From Lentibacillus siamensis (GTDB taxonomy: Bacteria; Bacillota; Bacilli; Bacillales; Amphibacillaceae): DNA of 64,000 bases. The stretch spans positions 310,001 through 374,000 of the forward strand of contig NZ_BAAADS010000018.1 of assembly GCF_039522605.1 (NCBI RefSeq), given 5' to 3'. Of this stretch, positions 33,651-40,752 are shown piece by piece. The notes beneath the pieces are model-generated. The model saw only the letters and a list, made by a program, of their open reading frames with translations, ran no database searches and had not been told where the DNA came from. Within the stretch, counting starts at the first letter, position 1. Each line of letters begins with the position of its first letter. A program made the translations under genes and the position numbers.

Positions 33651-34508
33651 ATGATTGTATTTGAACGGGCGCCAGCTAAAATCAATTTGTCTTTGGATGT
33701 CCTCGGCAAGCGTGATGACGGGTTCCATGAAGTGGAAATGGTGATGACTTCCATTGATTTGGCCGATCGTATTGAACTGATGTCGTCAGATGATAATGTA
33801 ATTCATGTTGCCGCGGACAATCAATATGTGCCCAATGATGAGCGTAATCTTGCGTATAAAGCTGCCCTCGCTTTCAAAAATAAATATCAAATCAATAAAG
33901 GTATCCGGATTAAAATAACGAAAAACATCCCTGTTTCTGCCGGTTTGGGTGGAGGGAGCAGCGACGCAGCAGCTGTCCTGCGCGGTCTTAATAAGCTTTG
34001 GTCAGTCGGGGCGGACAAGCGTGAACTGGCCCTGATTGGTTCCAGCATTGGTTCAGATGTGCCTTTTTGTGTTTATGGAACGACAGCAATCGGAACCGGT
34101 CACGGGGAAAAAATTCAGGAATTGCCGGCACCGCCACCATTTTTAGTGATTTTGGCCAAACCGAATATCGGCATCTCCACGAGAAATATATTTCCGAAAG
34201 TGATAATGGAGGAAATTACACATCCGGATATAAATGAGGTTATGACAGCACTTTGGGAGAAGGATTTTTCCAGATTGGCAGCTGCCGCCGGAAATGCCTT
34301 GGAAAGTGTTACGTTTTCGTTATTTCCCAGTGTGGGGCTCATTAAGGAGAAGATGCTTAAGGCTGGAGCAGATGGGGTACTGATGAGCGGATCAGGACCA
34401 ACCATGGTTGGGCTTGTTCAACATTACAGCAAGGCAAAGCGAATCTATAATGGGCTTAGGGGATTTTGTGACGAAGTTTTTGTTGTACAATTACTCGATC
34501 GCCGCTAG
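33651..34508 (+). CDS. ispE: 4-diphosphocytidyl-2-C-methyl-D-erythritol kinase
   Basis: IspE is the GHMP kinase of the MEP isoprenoid pathway and makes CDP-ME 2-phosphate. The 285-residue protein has RAPAKINLSLDVLGKRDDGFHEV, the GHMP ATP loop IPVSAGLGGGSSDAAAVLRG and the C-terminal MSGSGPTMVGL. I chose the ATG at 33651 with GTGACGGAG upstream; the open frame extends 46 codons further but across the sspF terminator. It precedes purR, which has its own promoter. Confidence 0.95.
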   Translation: MIVFERAPAKINLSLDVLGKRDDGFHEVEMVMTSIDLADRIELMSSDDNVIHVAADNQYVPNDERNLAYKAALAFKNKYQINKGIRIKITKNIPVSAGLGGGSSDAAAVLRGLNKLWSVGADKRELALIGSSIGSDVPFCVYGTTAIGTGHGEKIQELPAPPPFLVILAKPNIGISTRNIFPKVIMEEITHPDINEVMTALWEKDFSRLAAAAGNALESVTFSLFPSVGLIKEKMLKAGADGVLMSGSGPTMVGLVQHYSKAKRIYNGLRGFCDEVFVVQLLDRR

Positions 34509-34511
34509 CAT

Positions 34512-34561
34512 TTGCTAAACACGTATAATGATGGTATATTTAAACTATATTATTCGGATTT
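34512..34561 (+). promoter_or_regulatory. purR promoter with PurBox
   Basis: TTGCTA (34512-34517), 17 bp, TATATT (34535-34540). Just past the expected start site, the minus strand reads AAATCCGAATAAT (34549-34561), matching the PurBox consensus AWWWCCGAACWWT at 12 of 13 positions. This suggests autorepression by PurR. Confidence 0.65.
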
Positions 34562-34573
34562 AGAGGTGCAGAT

Positions 34574-35386
34574 ATGAAAAGAAGCGATCGTTTGGTTTCG
34601 TTGTCTCATTATTTTTTAGAAAACCCAAAACAACATACGTCATTACCATTTTTTTCTGAAAGGTATCAGGCTGCAAAATCATCCATCAGTGAAGATTTGG
34701 TTATAGTGGATCGTGTTTTAAGAGAGGAAGGTATCGGATATTTGCAGACATCTGCAGGTGCAGCTGGCGGCGTTAAGTATATTCCGTATCTTTCAGAAAA
34801 AAATAGTACAGCATTTATTCACGAGCTTTGTAAAACATTGGAAGATCCGGAGCGCATTCTTCCAGGGGGTTATTTATATATGAGTGACATACTAGGTAAC
34901 CCGAAAATGGTGAAGCTGATTGGACGGGTACTCGCTTCGGCATTTTCCGATTTGGATATCGATGTGGTCGTTACCGTTGCAACAAAAGGCATTCCGCTTG
35001 CATATTCCGTTGCATCAGTTCTGAATGTGCCGGTTGTGATTGTACGCAGAGATCCAAAGGTGACAGAGGGATCGTCGGTGAGTATAAATTATGTTTCCGG
35101 TTCATCCCGAAAAATACAGACGATGGTGCTTCCGAAGCGCAGTTTACAGGAGAACGCCAATGTTTGCATCATTGATGATTTTATGAAAGCCGGCGGAACG
35201 ATTAATGGCATGACAAGTCTACTTAATGAATTTGATGCTAATGTCAAAGCCATCGGTGTTTTGGCGGAAGCGGATGATGAAGAAGATGAACGCGTTGTGG
35301 AAGAATATACGTCACTTGTAAAAATTACCAATGTGGATATAAAACGAAAAAATATCGAGGTTATTCCGGGCAAATTACACGGATAA
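34574..35386 (+). CDS. purR: Purine operon repressor PurR
   Basis: PurR represses purine biosynthesis and transport genes; PRPP (and competing (p)ppGpp) controls DNA binding. The 270-residue protein joins an N-terminal winged helix (1-70, RSDRLVSLSHYFLENPKQ) to a PRT-fold domain with the PRPP motif NVCIIDDFMKAGGTING. A PurBox overlaps its start site. AGAGGTG precedes the ATG. In B. subtilis yabJ lies between purR and spoVG; here it is absent. Confidence 0.96.
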   Translation: MKRSDRLVSLSHYFLENPKQHTSLPFFSERYQAAKSSISEDLVIVDRVLREEGIGYLQTSAGAAGGVKYIPYLSEKNSTAFIHELCKTLEDPERILPGGYLYMSDILGNPKMVKLIGRVLASAFSDLDIDVVVTVATKGIPLAYSVASVLNVPVVIVRRDPKVTEGSSVSINYVSGSSRKIQTMVLPKRSLQENANVCIIDDFMKAGGTINGMTSLLNEFDANVKAIGVLAEADDEEDERVVEEYTSLVKITNVDIKRKNIEVIPGKLHG

Positions 35387-35394
35387 CAGCATTA

Positions 35395-35430
35395 AAAATC
35401 TTTCTGATAGATGAAAGATTTTTTATTTTT
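35395..35430 (+). terminator. Terminator of purR
   Basis: AAATCTTTC pairs with GAAAGATTT over a short loop, followed by a long T run. Confidence 0.82.
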
Positions 35431-35451
35431 TTATATTTTTTTAAAAAATTA

Positions 35452-35478
35452 GCAGGAATTCTCATAGTTTTGTTGAAT
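35452..35478 (+). promoter_or_regulatory. Sigma-H promoter of spoVG
   Basis: GCAGGAATT (35452-35460), 11 bp and GTTGAAT (35472-35478) fit the sigma-H consensus RNAGGAWWW-N11/12-RNNGAAT. A very A/T-rich block lies upstream, as in B. subtilis, where AbrB binds. Confidence 0.82.
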
Positions 35479-35518
35479 ATTGGTAATAAGTTCAAAAGGG
35501 AAAAGGTGGTGAATCATC

Positions 35519-35809
35519 ATGGAAGTGACTGACGTAAGATTACGCCGCGTAAACACAGAAGGAAGAATGCGTGCTATCGCATCGATTACTCTCGATCAGG
35601 AGTTTGTTGTCCATGATATCCGCGTTATCGATGGGAATAATGGACTGTTTGTGGCTATGCCGTCCAAACGCACTCCGGACGGTGAATTCCGGGATATTGC
35701 ACATCCGATAAATTCGAACACCCGTGCAAAAATCCAGGATGCTGTCTTAGAAGAATATCACCGTGCTGGCGAAACAGAAGTACAATATGAAGAAGCAGGT
35801 GCTTCCTGA
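35519..35809 (+). CDS. spoVG: Septation and regulatory protein SpoVG
   Basis: SpoVG is a small DNA/RNA-binding protein that affects asymmetric septation and many virulence or envelope genes in Firmicutes. The 96-residue protein carries MEVTDVRLRRVNTEGRMRAIASIT, VRVIDGNNGLFVAMPSKRTPDGEFRDIAHPIN with IRVIDGN in this case, close to invariant. AAGGTGGTG precedes the ATG. It has a classical sigma-H promoter and a strong terminator, after which a minisatellite begins. Confidence 0.96.
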   Translation: MEVTDVRLRRVNTEGRMRAIASITLDQEFVVHDIRVIDGNNGLFVAMPSKRTPDGEFRDIAHPINSNTRAKIQDAVLEEYHRAGETEVQYEEAGAS

Positions 35810-35823
35810 ACCACACGAGTACA

Positions 35824-35860
35824 AGAGGTCTAATCTGTAATGGATTAGCCTTCTTTTTTT
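35824..35860 (+). terminator. Terminator of spoVG
   Basis: AGAGG-T-CTAATC pairs with GATTAG-CCTTCT over a 7-nt loop, followed by seven T residues. Confidence 0.85.
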
Positions 35861-35907
35861 ATTCTGGACGAAATGTGTTGATTCTGTGGATTAACTGTAC
35901 GGAGCGA

Positions 35908-36196
35908 AACATCGACTTCCCGGGGCGGAACATCAACCGCTCAGGGCAAAACATCAACCGCAAAAGTGGAACATCAACCGCCCAGGGCAAAACATCGACC
36001 GCAAAAGCGGAACATCAACCGCCCAGGGCAAAACATCAACCGCCCAGGGCAAAACATCAACCGCAAAAGCGGAACATCAACCGCCCAGGGCAAAACATCG
36101 ACCGCAAAAGTGGAACATCAACCGCCCAGGGCAAAACATCGACCGCAAAAGTGGAACATCAACCGCCCAGGGCAAAACATCAACCCGTGATTCTAT
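35908..36196. repeat. Minisatellite 1: 14 copies of a 20/21-bp unit
   Basis: AACATC(A/G)ACC-GC occurs 14 times from 35908 to 36181 with spacings of 20 or 21 bp (21,21,20,21,20,21,21,20,21,20,21,20,21). Two alternating tails follow it (CCAGGGCAA or AAAAG(C/T)GG), giving a 41-bp higher-order unit. It lies between the spoVG terminator and glmU. Open frames across it are by-products: the 41-bp unit shifts frame, and no ribosome site is present. The remainder of the 35810-36323 gap holds only the terminator and the glmU leader. Confidence 0.9.
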
Positions 36197-36323
36197 TCAC
36201 GTACTATACACTATCAAAACAGATTGCATAACCCGTAACTCTCGCCTTCGCTATTGTTTCCTATTGAAATCATTGGCCATTTGAGATATATTCATATTGG
36301 ATAAAAGAATGGAGGATTATTTC

Positions 36324-37697
36324 ATGGCAAATCGATATGCTATCATCCTTGCAGCCGGACAAGGGACCCGAATGAAGTCAAATTTATATAAAGTACTTCA
36401 TCCAGTTATGGGCCGTCCGATGGTACAGCATGTGATCGATCAGCTGGAACAGGCACAACTCGATGAGATGGTTACAATTGTGGGTCATGGTGCTGAGAAA
36501 GTGGCTGAGCATATTGGTGATCAGAGCAGGCTTGTTATTCAGGATGAACAGCTTGGAACGGGTCATGCCGCAATGCAGGCGGAAGATGTGCTGGGGAATC
36601 AAGACGGCACAACGATCGTCGTATGCGGAGATACACCATTAATTACGAGTGAAACATATCAGGCGCTTTTTGATCATCATGAACAGGAAAATGCAAAAGC
36701 AACAATTTTAACTGCAAAAGCTCCCACCCCCGCTGGATACGGCAGGGTTATTCGTAATGAAAAAAATGAAGTGGAGCGGATTGTGGAGCATAAAGATGCA
36801 AGTGAACAGGAACGTCAGATTGATGAAATAAATACGGGTACATATTGTTTTGATAATAAGACGTTATTCCAGGTATTAAAACAAGTTTCAAATGACAATG
36901 CACAGGGCGAATACTACTTGCCGGATGTTATTGAAATTGCCAAAAAAGCAAATCAAAAAGTCAGTGCGTTTATGACGGCAGATTTTGAGGAGACACTTGG
37001 AATCAATGATCGCGTCGCATTGGCACAAGCCGAAAAATCAATGAAAAAACGGATTAATGAAAACCATATGCGGAATGGTGTGACAATAATTGATCCGGAC
37101 CATACTTACATTGATCCTGATGTAAAAATTGAACAGGATGTAATCATCCATCCCGGCTCCATTATAGGAGGCAAATCAGTTATCAAATCGGAGGCTGAAA
37201 TTGGTCCGCACAGTGAAATCCGTAACTGTTCTATCGGGGAAAATTCAGTAGTCAAACAAAGTGTTGCAACTGACAGTACAATTGGCAAGCGGGTAAAAAT
37301 CGGTCCATATGCACATATTCGTCCGGAAGCTGCCATTGGTAATGAAGCAAAGGTCGGCAACTTTGTTGAAGTGAAAAAAGCAGACATTGGAGATGGAAGC
37401 AAAGTTTCCCATTTAAGTTATATCGGTGACGCAGATGTAGGAAATAATGTTAATATTGGTTGTGGGACAATTACCGTCAATTACGATGGTAAAAATAAAT
37501 CTTTAACGACAATTGAAGATGATGCATTTATTGGGTGTAATTCCAATTTAATAGCTCCAGTAACGGTAGGAAAAGGCTCGTACGTTGCTGCCGGTTCCAC
37601 CATTACAAAGCATGTACCTGACGATTCGTTATCAGTAGCACGTGCCAGACAGACGAATAAAGAAGGATACGCTTCAAAGATCAAAAACAGAAAATAA
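36324..37697 (+). CDS. glmU: Bifunctional UDP-GlcNAc pyrophosphorylase / GlcN-1-P acetyltransferase
   Basis: GlmU makes UDP-GlcNAc for peptidoglycan and teichoic acids. The 457 residues divide into a nucleotidyltransferase domain (1-230; LAAGQGTRMKSNLYKVLHP, VCGDTPLI) and a left-handed beta-helix acetyltransferase domain of hexapeptide repeats (about 250-440, IGPYAHIRPEAAIGNEAKVGNFVEVK, GCGTITVNYDG). I used the ATG at 36324 with GGAGGATT upstream. The prs gene follows after 19 bp, so both form an operon, as in B. subtilis. Confidence 0.97.
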   Translation: MANRYAIILAAGQGTRMKSNLYKVLHPVMGRPMVQHVIDQLEQAQLDEMVTIVGHGAEKVAEHIGDQSRLVIQDEQLGTGHAAMQAEDVLGNQDGTTIVVCGDTPLITSETYQALFDHHEQENAKATILTAKAPTPAGYGRVIRNEKNEVERIVEHKDASEQERQIDEINTGTYCFDNKTLFQVLKQVSNDNAQGEYYLPDVIEIAKKANQKVSAFMTADFEETLGINDRVALAQAEKSMKKRINENHMRNGVTIIDPDHTYIDPDVKIEQDVIIHPGSIIGGKSVIKSEAEIGPHSEIRNCSIGENSVVKQSVATDSTIGKRVKIGPYAHIRPEAAIGNEAKVGNFVEVKKADIGDGSKVSHLSYIGDADVGNNVNIGCGTITVNYDGKNKSLTTIEDDAFIGCNSNLIAPVTVGKGSYVAAGSTITKHVPDDSLSVARARQTNKEGYASKIKNRK

Positions 37698-37716
37698 TTA
37701 AACGGAGGGTTATGTC

Positions 37717-38670
37717 ATGGTGTCTGGATACAAAGATCCATATTTGAAAGTGTTGTCATTAAATTCGAACCGAAAATTGGCAGAAGATATTGCAAATCAT
37801 ATTGGAACAACATTGGGCGAATGCACCGTTTCAGCGTTCAGTGATGGTGAAATACAGATCAATATTGAAGAAAGTGTTCGTGGCTGTGATGTGTATGTTG
37901 TACAGTCAACATGCTCACCGGTGAATACCCACATCATGGAACTGCTGATTATGATCGATGCGTTGAAGCGTGCATCAGCAAGATCCATCAATATTGTTAT
38001 GCCATATTATGGTTATGCGCGGCAAGATCGAAAAGCACGTTCAAGAGAGCCGATTACTTCCAAACTGATGGCTGATTTGCTGGAAACTGCCGGTGCTAAC
38101 CGTGTGATTACACTTGATCTTCATGCTCCACAAATTCAGGGATTCTTTGATGTTCCGATTGATCATTTGCAAGGTGTGCCGATTTTATCGGATTACTTTG
38201 AAGCGAAAAACTTTGAGGATGTAGTGGTTGTTTCCCCTGATCATGGCGGTGTAACACGGGCGCGTAAAATGGCGGATCGTTTGAAGGCGCCGATTGGAAT
38301 CATTGATAAACGCCGCCCGCGTCCAAATGTCGCGGAAGTAATGAATATTGTTGGTAATATTGAGGGTAAAACAGCAATACTGATTGATGACATCATTGAT
38401 ACTGCAGGTACAATTACCCTGGCCGCAAATGCACTCGTTGAAAATGGCGCCAAGGAAGTTTACGCTTGCTGTACACATCCTGTATTGTCCGGACCGGCCA
38501 TTGACCGTATAAATGATTCGAAAATAAAGGAACTGATTATTACGAATTCCATTCCGCTCCCAGAAGAAAAGCAGAGTGATAAGATTAAAACCTTGTCTGT
38601 GGCACCATTAATCGGCGAGGCAATTACGCGTGTGCATGAATTGAAGTCAGTAAGCATTTTGTTTGACTAA
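37717..38670 (+). CDS. prs: Ribose-phosphate pyrophosphokinase
   Basis: Prs makes PRPP for nucleotides, His and Trp. The 317-residue protein shows FSDGEIQINIEESVRG, the ATP-binding YYGYARQDRKARSREPITSK, DLHAPQIQGFFD, and the PRPP loop AILIDDIIDTAGTITLA. A GGAGGGTT site precedes the ATG. PRPP made here is the effector of PurR, encoded three genes upstream. A gap of 330 bp with a family A hairpin and the ctc promoter follows. Confidence 0.97.
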   Translation: MVSGYKDPYLKVLSLNSNRKLAEDIANHIGTTLGECTVSAFSDGEIQINIEESVRGCDVYVVQSTCSPVNTHIMELLIMIDALKRASARSINIVMPYYGYARQDRKARSREPITSKLMADLLETAGANRVITLDLHAPQIQGFFDVPIDHLQGVPILSDYFEAKNFEDVVVVSPDHGGVTRARKMADRLKAPIGIIDKRRPRPNVAEVMNIVGNIEGKTAILIDDIIDTAGTITLAANALVENGAKEVYACCTHPVLSGPAIDRINDSKIKELIITNSIPLPEEKQSDKIKTLSVAPLIGEAITRVHELKSVSILFD

Positions 38671-38756
38671 GGATACTTTTTTTAAGGCATGCTGATGATA
38701 AACATATAAACTGTTAAATAAACTCATCTATTGAGTGTCTCTGAACACGGAACTGA

Positions 38757-38812
38757 CATATACTCGCTTTCACTTATGCTGGAAGTGAAAGCGAAGTGTA
38801 TTTCCGGAGCTG
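38757..38812. repeat. Dispersed intergenic repeat, family A copy 4 (hairpin core)
   Basis: ATACTCGCTTTCACTT and AAGTGAAAGCGAAGTGTAT form a near-perfect hairpin over a 7-nt loop, followed by TTCCGGAGC. The right arm is the right end of family A. It lies between prs and ctc and could serve as the prs terminator, although no T run follows. Confidence 0.75.
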
Positions 38813-38859
38813 TAGCACATCATCAAATTCCATCGCAGTTTATTTCAACTAAAGGCTAT

Positions 38860-38885
38860 GTTTACATCCACTAAAATGCGGGTAA
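38860..38885 (+). promoter_or_regulatory. Sigma-B promoter of ctc
   Basis: GTTTAC (38860-38865), a 14-bp spacer and GGGTAA (38880-38885) closely match the sigma-B consensus. ctc is the classical sigma-B gene of B. subtilis. Confidence 0.75.
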
Positions 38886-39001
38886 AAGATAGTGATATTT
38901 TATAAAAAGCAATTTTTATGTTTTAATAGTAAAAGACAGTAAAGAAATTGCCATGTAAACTTGGGTTTAACCGGGTTTTTGAATAATGGAGGGTGATAAC
39001 G

Positions 39002-39637
39002 ATGGCAGCAAAATTGAAAGCAGCACTTCGGGAAGATCATACGAAGTCTGCCACAAAAGAAATTAGAGAAAGTGGACATGTTCCATCTGTAGTATATGGA
39101 AAGGAAAAAGAATCAAAATCCATTTCAGTTAACAGCATAGAATTGGTGAAAACAGTTCGCGATGAAGGTCGAAATGCAATTATTTCACTTGATGTCGAGA
39201 ATGATAAACCAGTTGATGTTATGCTGCATGATTATCAGATGGATCCATTGAAAGATGAGTTAATTCATGCCGACTTTTACATTGTTGACATGTCCGAGGA
39301 AATGGATGTTGAAGTGCCGCTTAATCTGACAGGTGATGCACCGGGTGCAAAAGAAGGCGGCGTATTGCAGCAACCGATGTATGAATTGCAGGTACGTGCT
39401 AAACCGGCAGATATTCCGGAAGAAATTACCGTAGATGTATCAGAACTTCAGATTGGTGATACCATTTCGGTTTCAGATTTACCAAAAGCCAGCAGCTACG
39501 AATTCCTTGAGGATGCCGATACGACAATAGCAACAGTTGTTCCACCGGATACGCTAGATGCTGAAGAGGAAGATACAGACGAGAACGCTGAACCGGAACT
39601 GGTAGATGCGGAAGACAATTCAGACGAGGAAAAATAA
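39002..39637 (+). CDS. ctc: General stress protein Ctc / ribosomal protein L25
   Basis: Ctc belongs to the L25/TL5 family and binds 5S rRNA in the large subunit under stress. The 211-residue protein has the L25 N-domain (1-90; HVPSVVYGKEKESKSISV, ISLDVENDKPVDVMLHDYQMDPLKDELIHADFY) and a TL5-type C-domain with a very acidic tail (EEEDTDENAEPELVDAEDNSDEE). The ATG at 39002 follows GGAGGGTGAT. A sigma-B promoter and a terminator frame it as a single unit. Confidence 0.95.
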   Translation: MAAKLKAALREDHTKSATKEIRESGHVPSVVYGKEKESKSISVNSIELVKTVRDEGRNAIISLDVENDKPVDVMLHDYQMDPLKDELIHADFYIVDMSEEMDVEVPLNLTGDAPGAKEGGVLQQPMYELQVRAKPADIPEEITVDVSELQIGDTISVSDLPKASSYEFLEDADTTIATVVPPDTLDAEEEDTDENAEPELVDAEDNSDEEK

Positions 39638-39644
39638 TAAGTTT

Positions 39645-39680
39645 GTAATGACCCTCCTGCTAATAGGGGGGTATTACTTT
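39645..39680 (+). terminator. Terminator of ctc
   Basis: GTAATGACCCTCC pairs with GGGGGGTATTAC, followed by a short T tract. Confidence 0.78.
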
Positions 39681-39765
39681 ATGTATAATAAGAATACTTT
39701 CAATCATTGCTATAGATTGAAGCAGACGTAATGATTAAAAAAGAATCGAAAAAGGAAGTAACCGA

Positions 39766-40329
39766 ATGAAATGTATCGTTGGTTTGGGAAACCCTGGACG
39801 CAAGTTTAAGAAAACGCGTCATAATATTGGCTTTATGGTTATTGATGAGCTTGTGGAGCGCCATGACTGGAAATTGAAAACGGATAAGTTCCATGGAAAA
39901 TCAGTTGTCGAACATATTCACGGTGACAAGGTTGTATTGCTGAAACCCCAGACATATATGAATTTATCCGGACAGTCAATCAGACCATTAATGGATTTTT
40001 ATCAAATAGACCCAACGGATATTCTCGTTATTTATGATGATATGGATCTGCCGACAGGGAAAATAAGGCTGCGTCAAAAAGGCGGTCACGGAGGGCACAA
40101 TGGGGTGCGCTCCACTATTGAACATGTTGGTTCGAAGGAATTTAAGCGGTTGCGAATTGGTATTGGGCGCCCTGATACACGAATGCCTGTTATTGACTAT
40201 GTAATCGGTACCTTTTCTAAAGAACAGCAGCGGGATGCAACAGGCAGTATTCAAACTGCAGCCGATGCATGCGAAGCCTGGCTGGAAAAGCCGTTTGATC
40301 AGGTAATGAACGAATTTAATACACAGTAA
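39766..40329 (+). CDS. pth: Peptidyl-tRNA hydrolase
   Basis: Pth (SpoVC) frees tRNA from dropped-off peptidyl-tRNA. The 187-residue protein shows VGLGNPGRKFKKTRHNIGFMV with the catalytic His (H20 region), LLKPQTYMNLSGQS, and YDDMDLPTGKIRLRQKGGHGGHNGVRS. An AAAGGAAG site precedes the ATG. It is followed by fin across a gap that carries a sigma-F-like promoter. Confidence 0.96.
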   Translation: MKCIVGLGNPGRKFKKTRHNIGFMVIDELVERHDWKLKTDKFHGKSVVEHIHGDKVVLLKPQTYMNLSGQSIRPLMDFYQIDPTDILVIYDDMDLPTGKIRLRQKGGHGGHNGVRSTIEHVGSKEFKRLRIGIGRPDTRMPVIDYVIGTFSKEQQRDATGSIQTAADACEAWLEKPFDQVMNEFNTQ

Positions 40330-40338
40330 TGACATACA

Positions 40339-40367
40339 GTATAAAAAGCTTCTTTTCGGATAAACTT
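40339..40367 (+). promoter_or_regulatory. Sigma-F-like promoter of fin
   Basis: GTATA (40339-40343), a 14-bp spacer and GGATAAACTT (40358-40367) match the sigma-F pattern at all but the last -10 position. fin is switched on by sigma-F in B. subtilis. Confidence 0.6.
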
Positions 40368-40405
40368 TATGAAGAGACCCCGTGTTTATTCGAGGAGGTT
40401 TACGT

Positions 40406-40636
40406 ATGGCTATTGTGTATACATGCAAACACTGCGGGAATACGATTGGAAGATTGGATCAGCGGACAGTTGATTCGACGATGCTTGGATTGGATCAGCT
40501 ATCCAGCGAGGATAAACAGGAAATGGTCCATTATCAGCGCAATGGCGACATTCATATACAGGCAATCTGTGAAAACTGTGAAGACTCGCTTGACAGTAAC
40601 CCGCAATATCATGAGCTTGATTTTTTTATACAATAA
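40406..40636 (+). CDS. fin: Anti-sigma-F factor Fin (YabK)
   Basis: Fin binds sigma-F in the forespore and helps the switch to sigma-G. The 76-residue length equals B. subtilis Fin. The zinc residues are C7-KH-C10 and C55-EN-C58. I used the ATG at 40406 with GAGGAGG upstream. It sits between pth and mfd as expected, and a sigma-F-like promoter lies in the 76-bp gap after pth. Confidence 0.94.
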   Translation: MAIVYTCKHCGNTIGRLDQRTVDSTMLGLDQLSSEDKQEMVHYQRNGDIHIQAICENCEDSLDSNPQYHELDFFIQ

Positions 40637-40752
40637 AATAGGCAAAGAAGCTTTGGTTAATCAGAATCATAACGTTAGAACCTGGAAATGCTTACGGGTG
40701 TTTATGCTGATCAATTGGCCAAGGCATTTTTGCACGTAAGCAGGTGGGGGAA

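Noticed and set aside
35875..36231. Two overlapping repetitive ORFs (118 and 74 codons) in minisatellite 1
   Set aside because: They arise from the repeat in rotating frames, lack ribosome sites and encode only low-complexity Gln/Pro/Lys/Thr-rich sequence.
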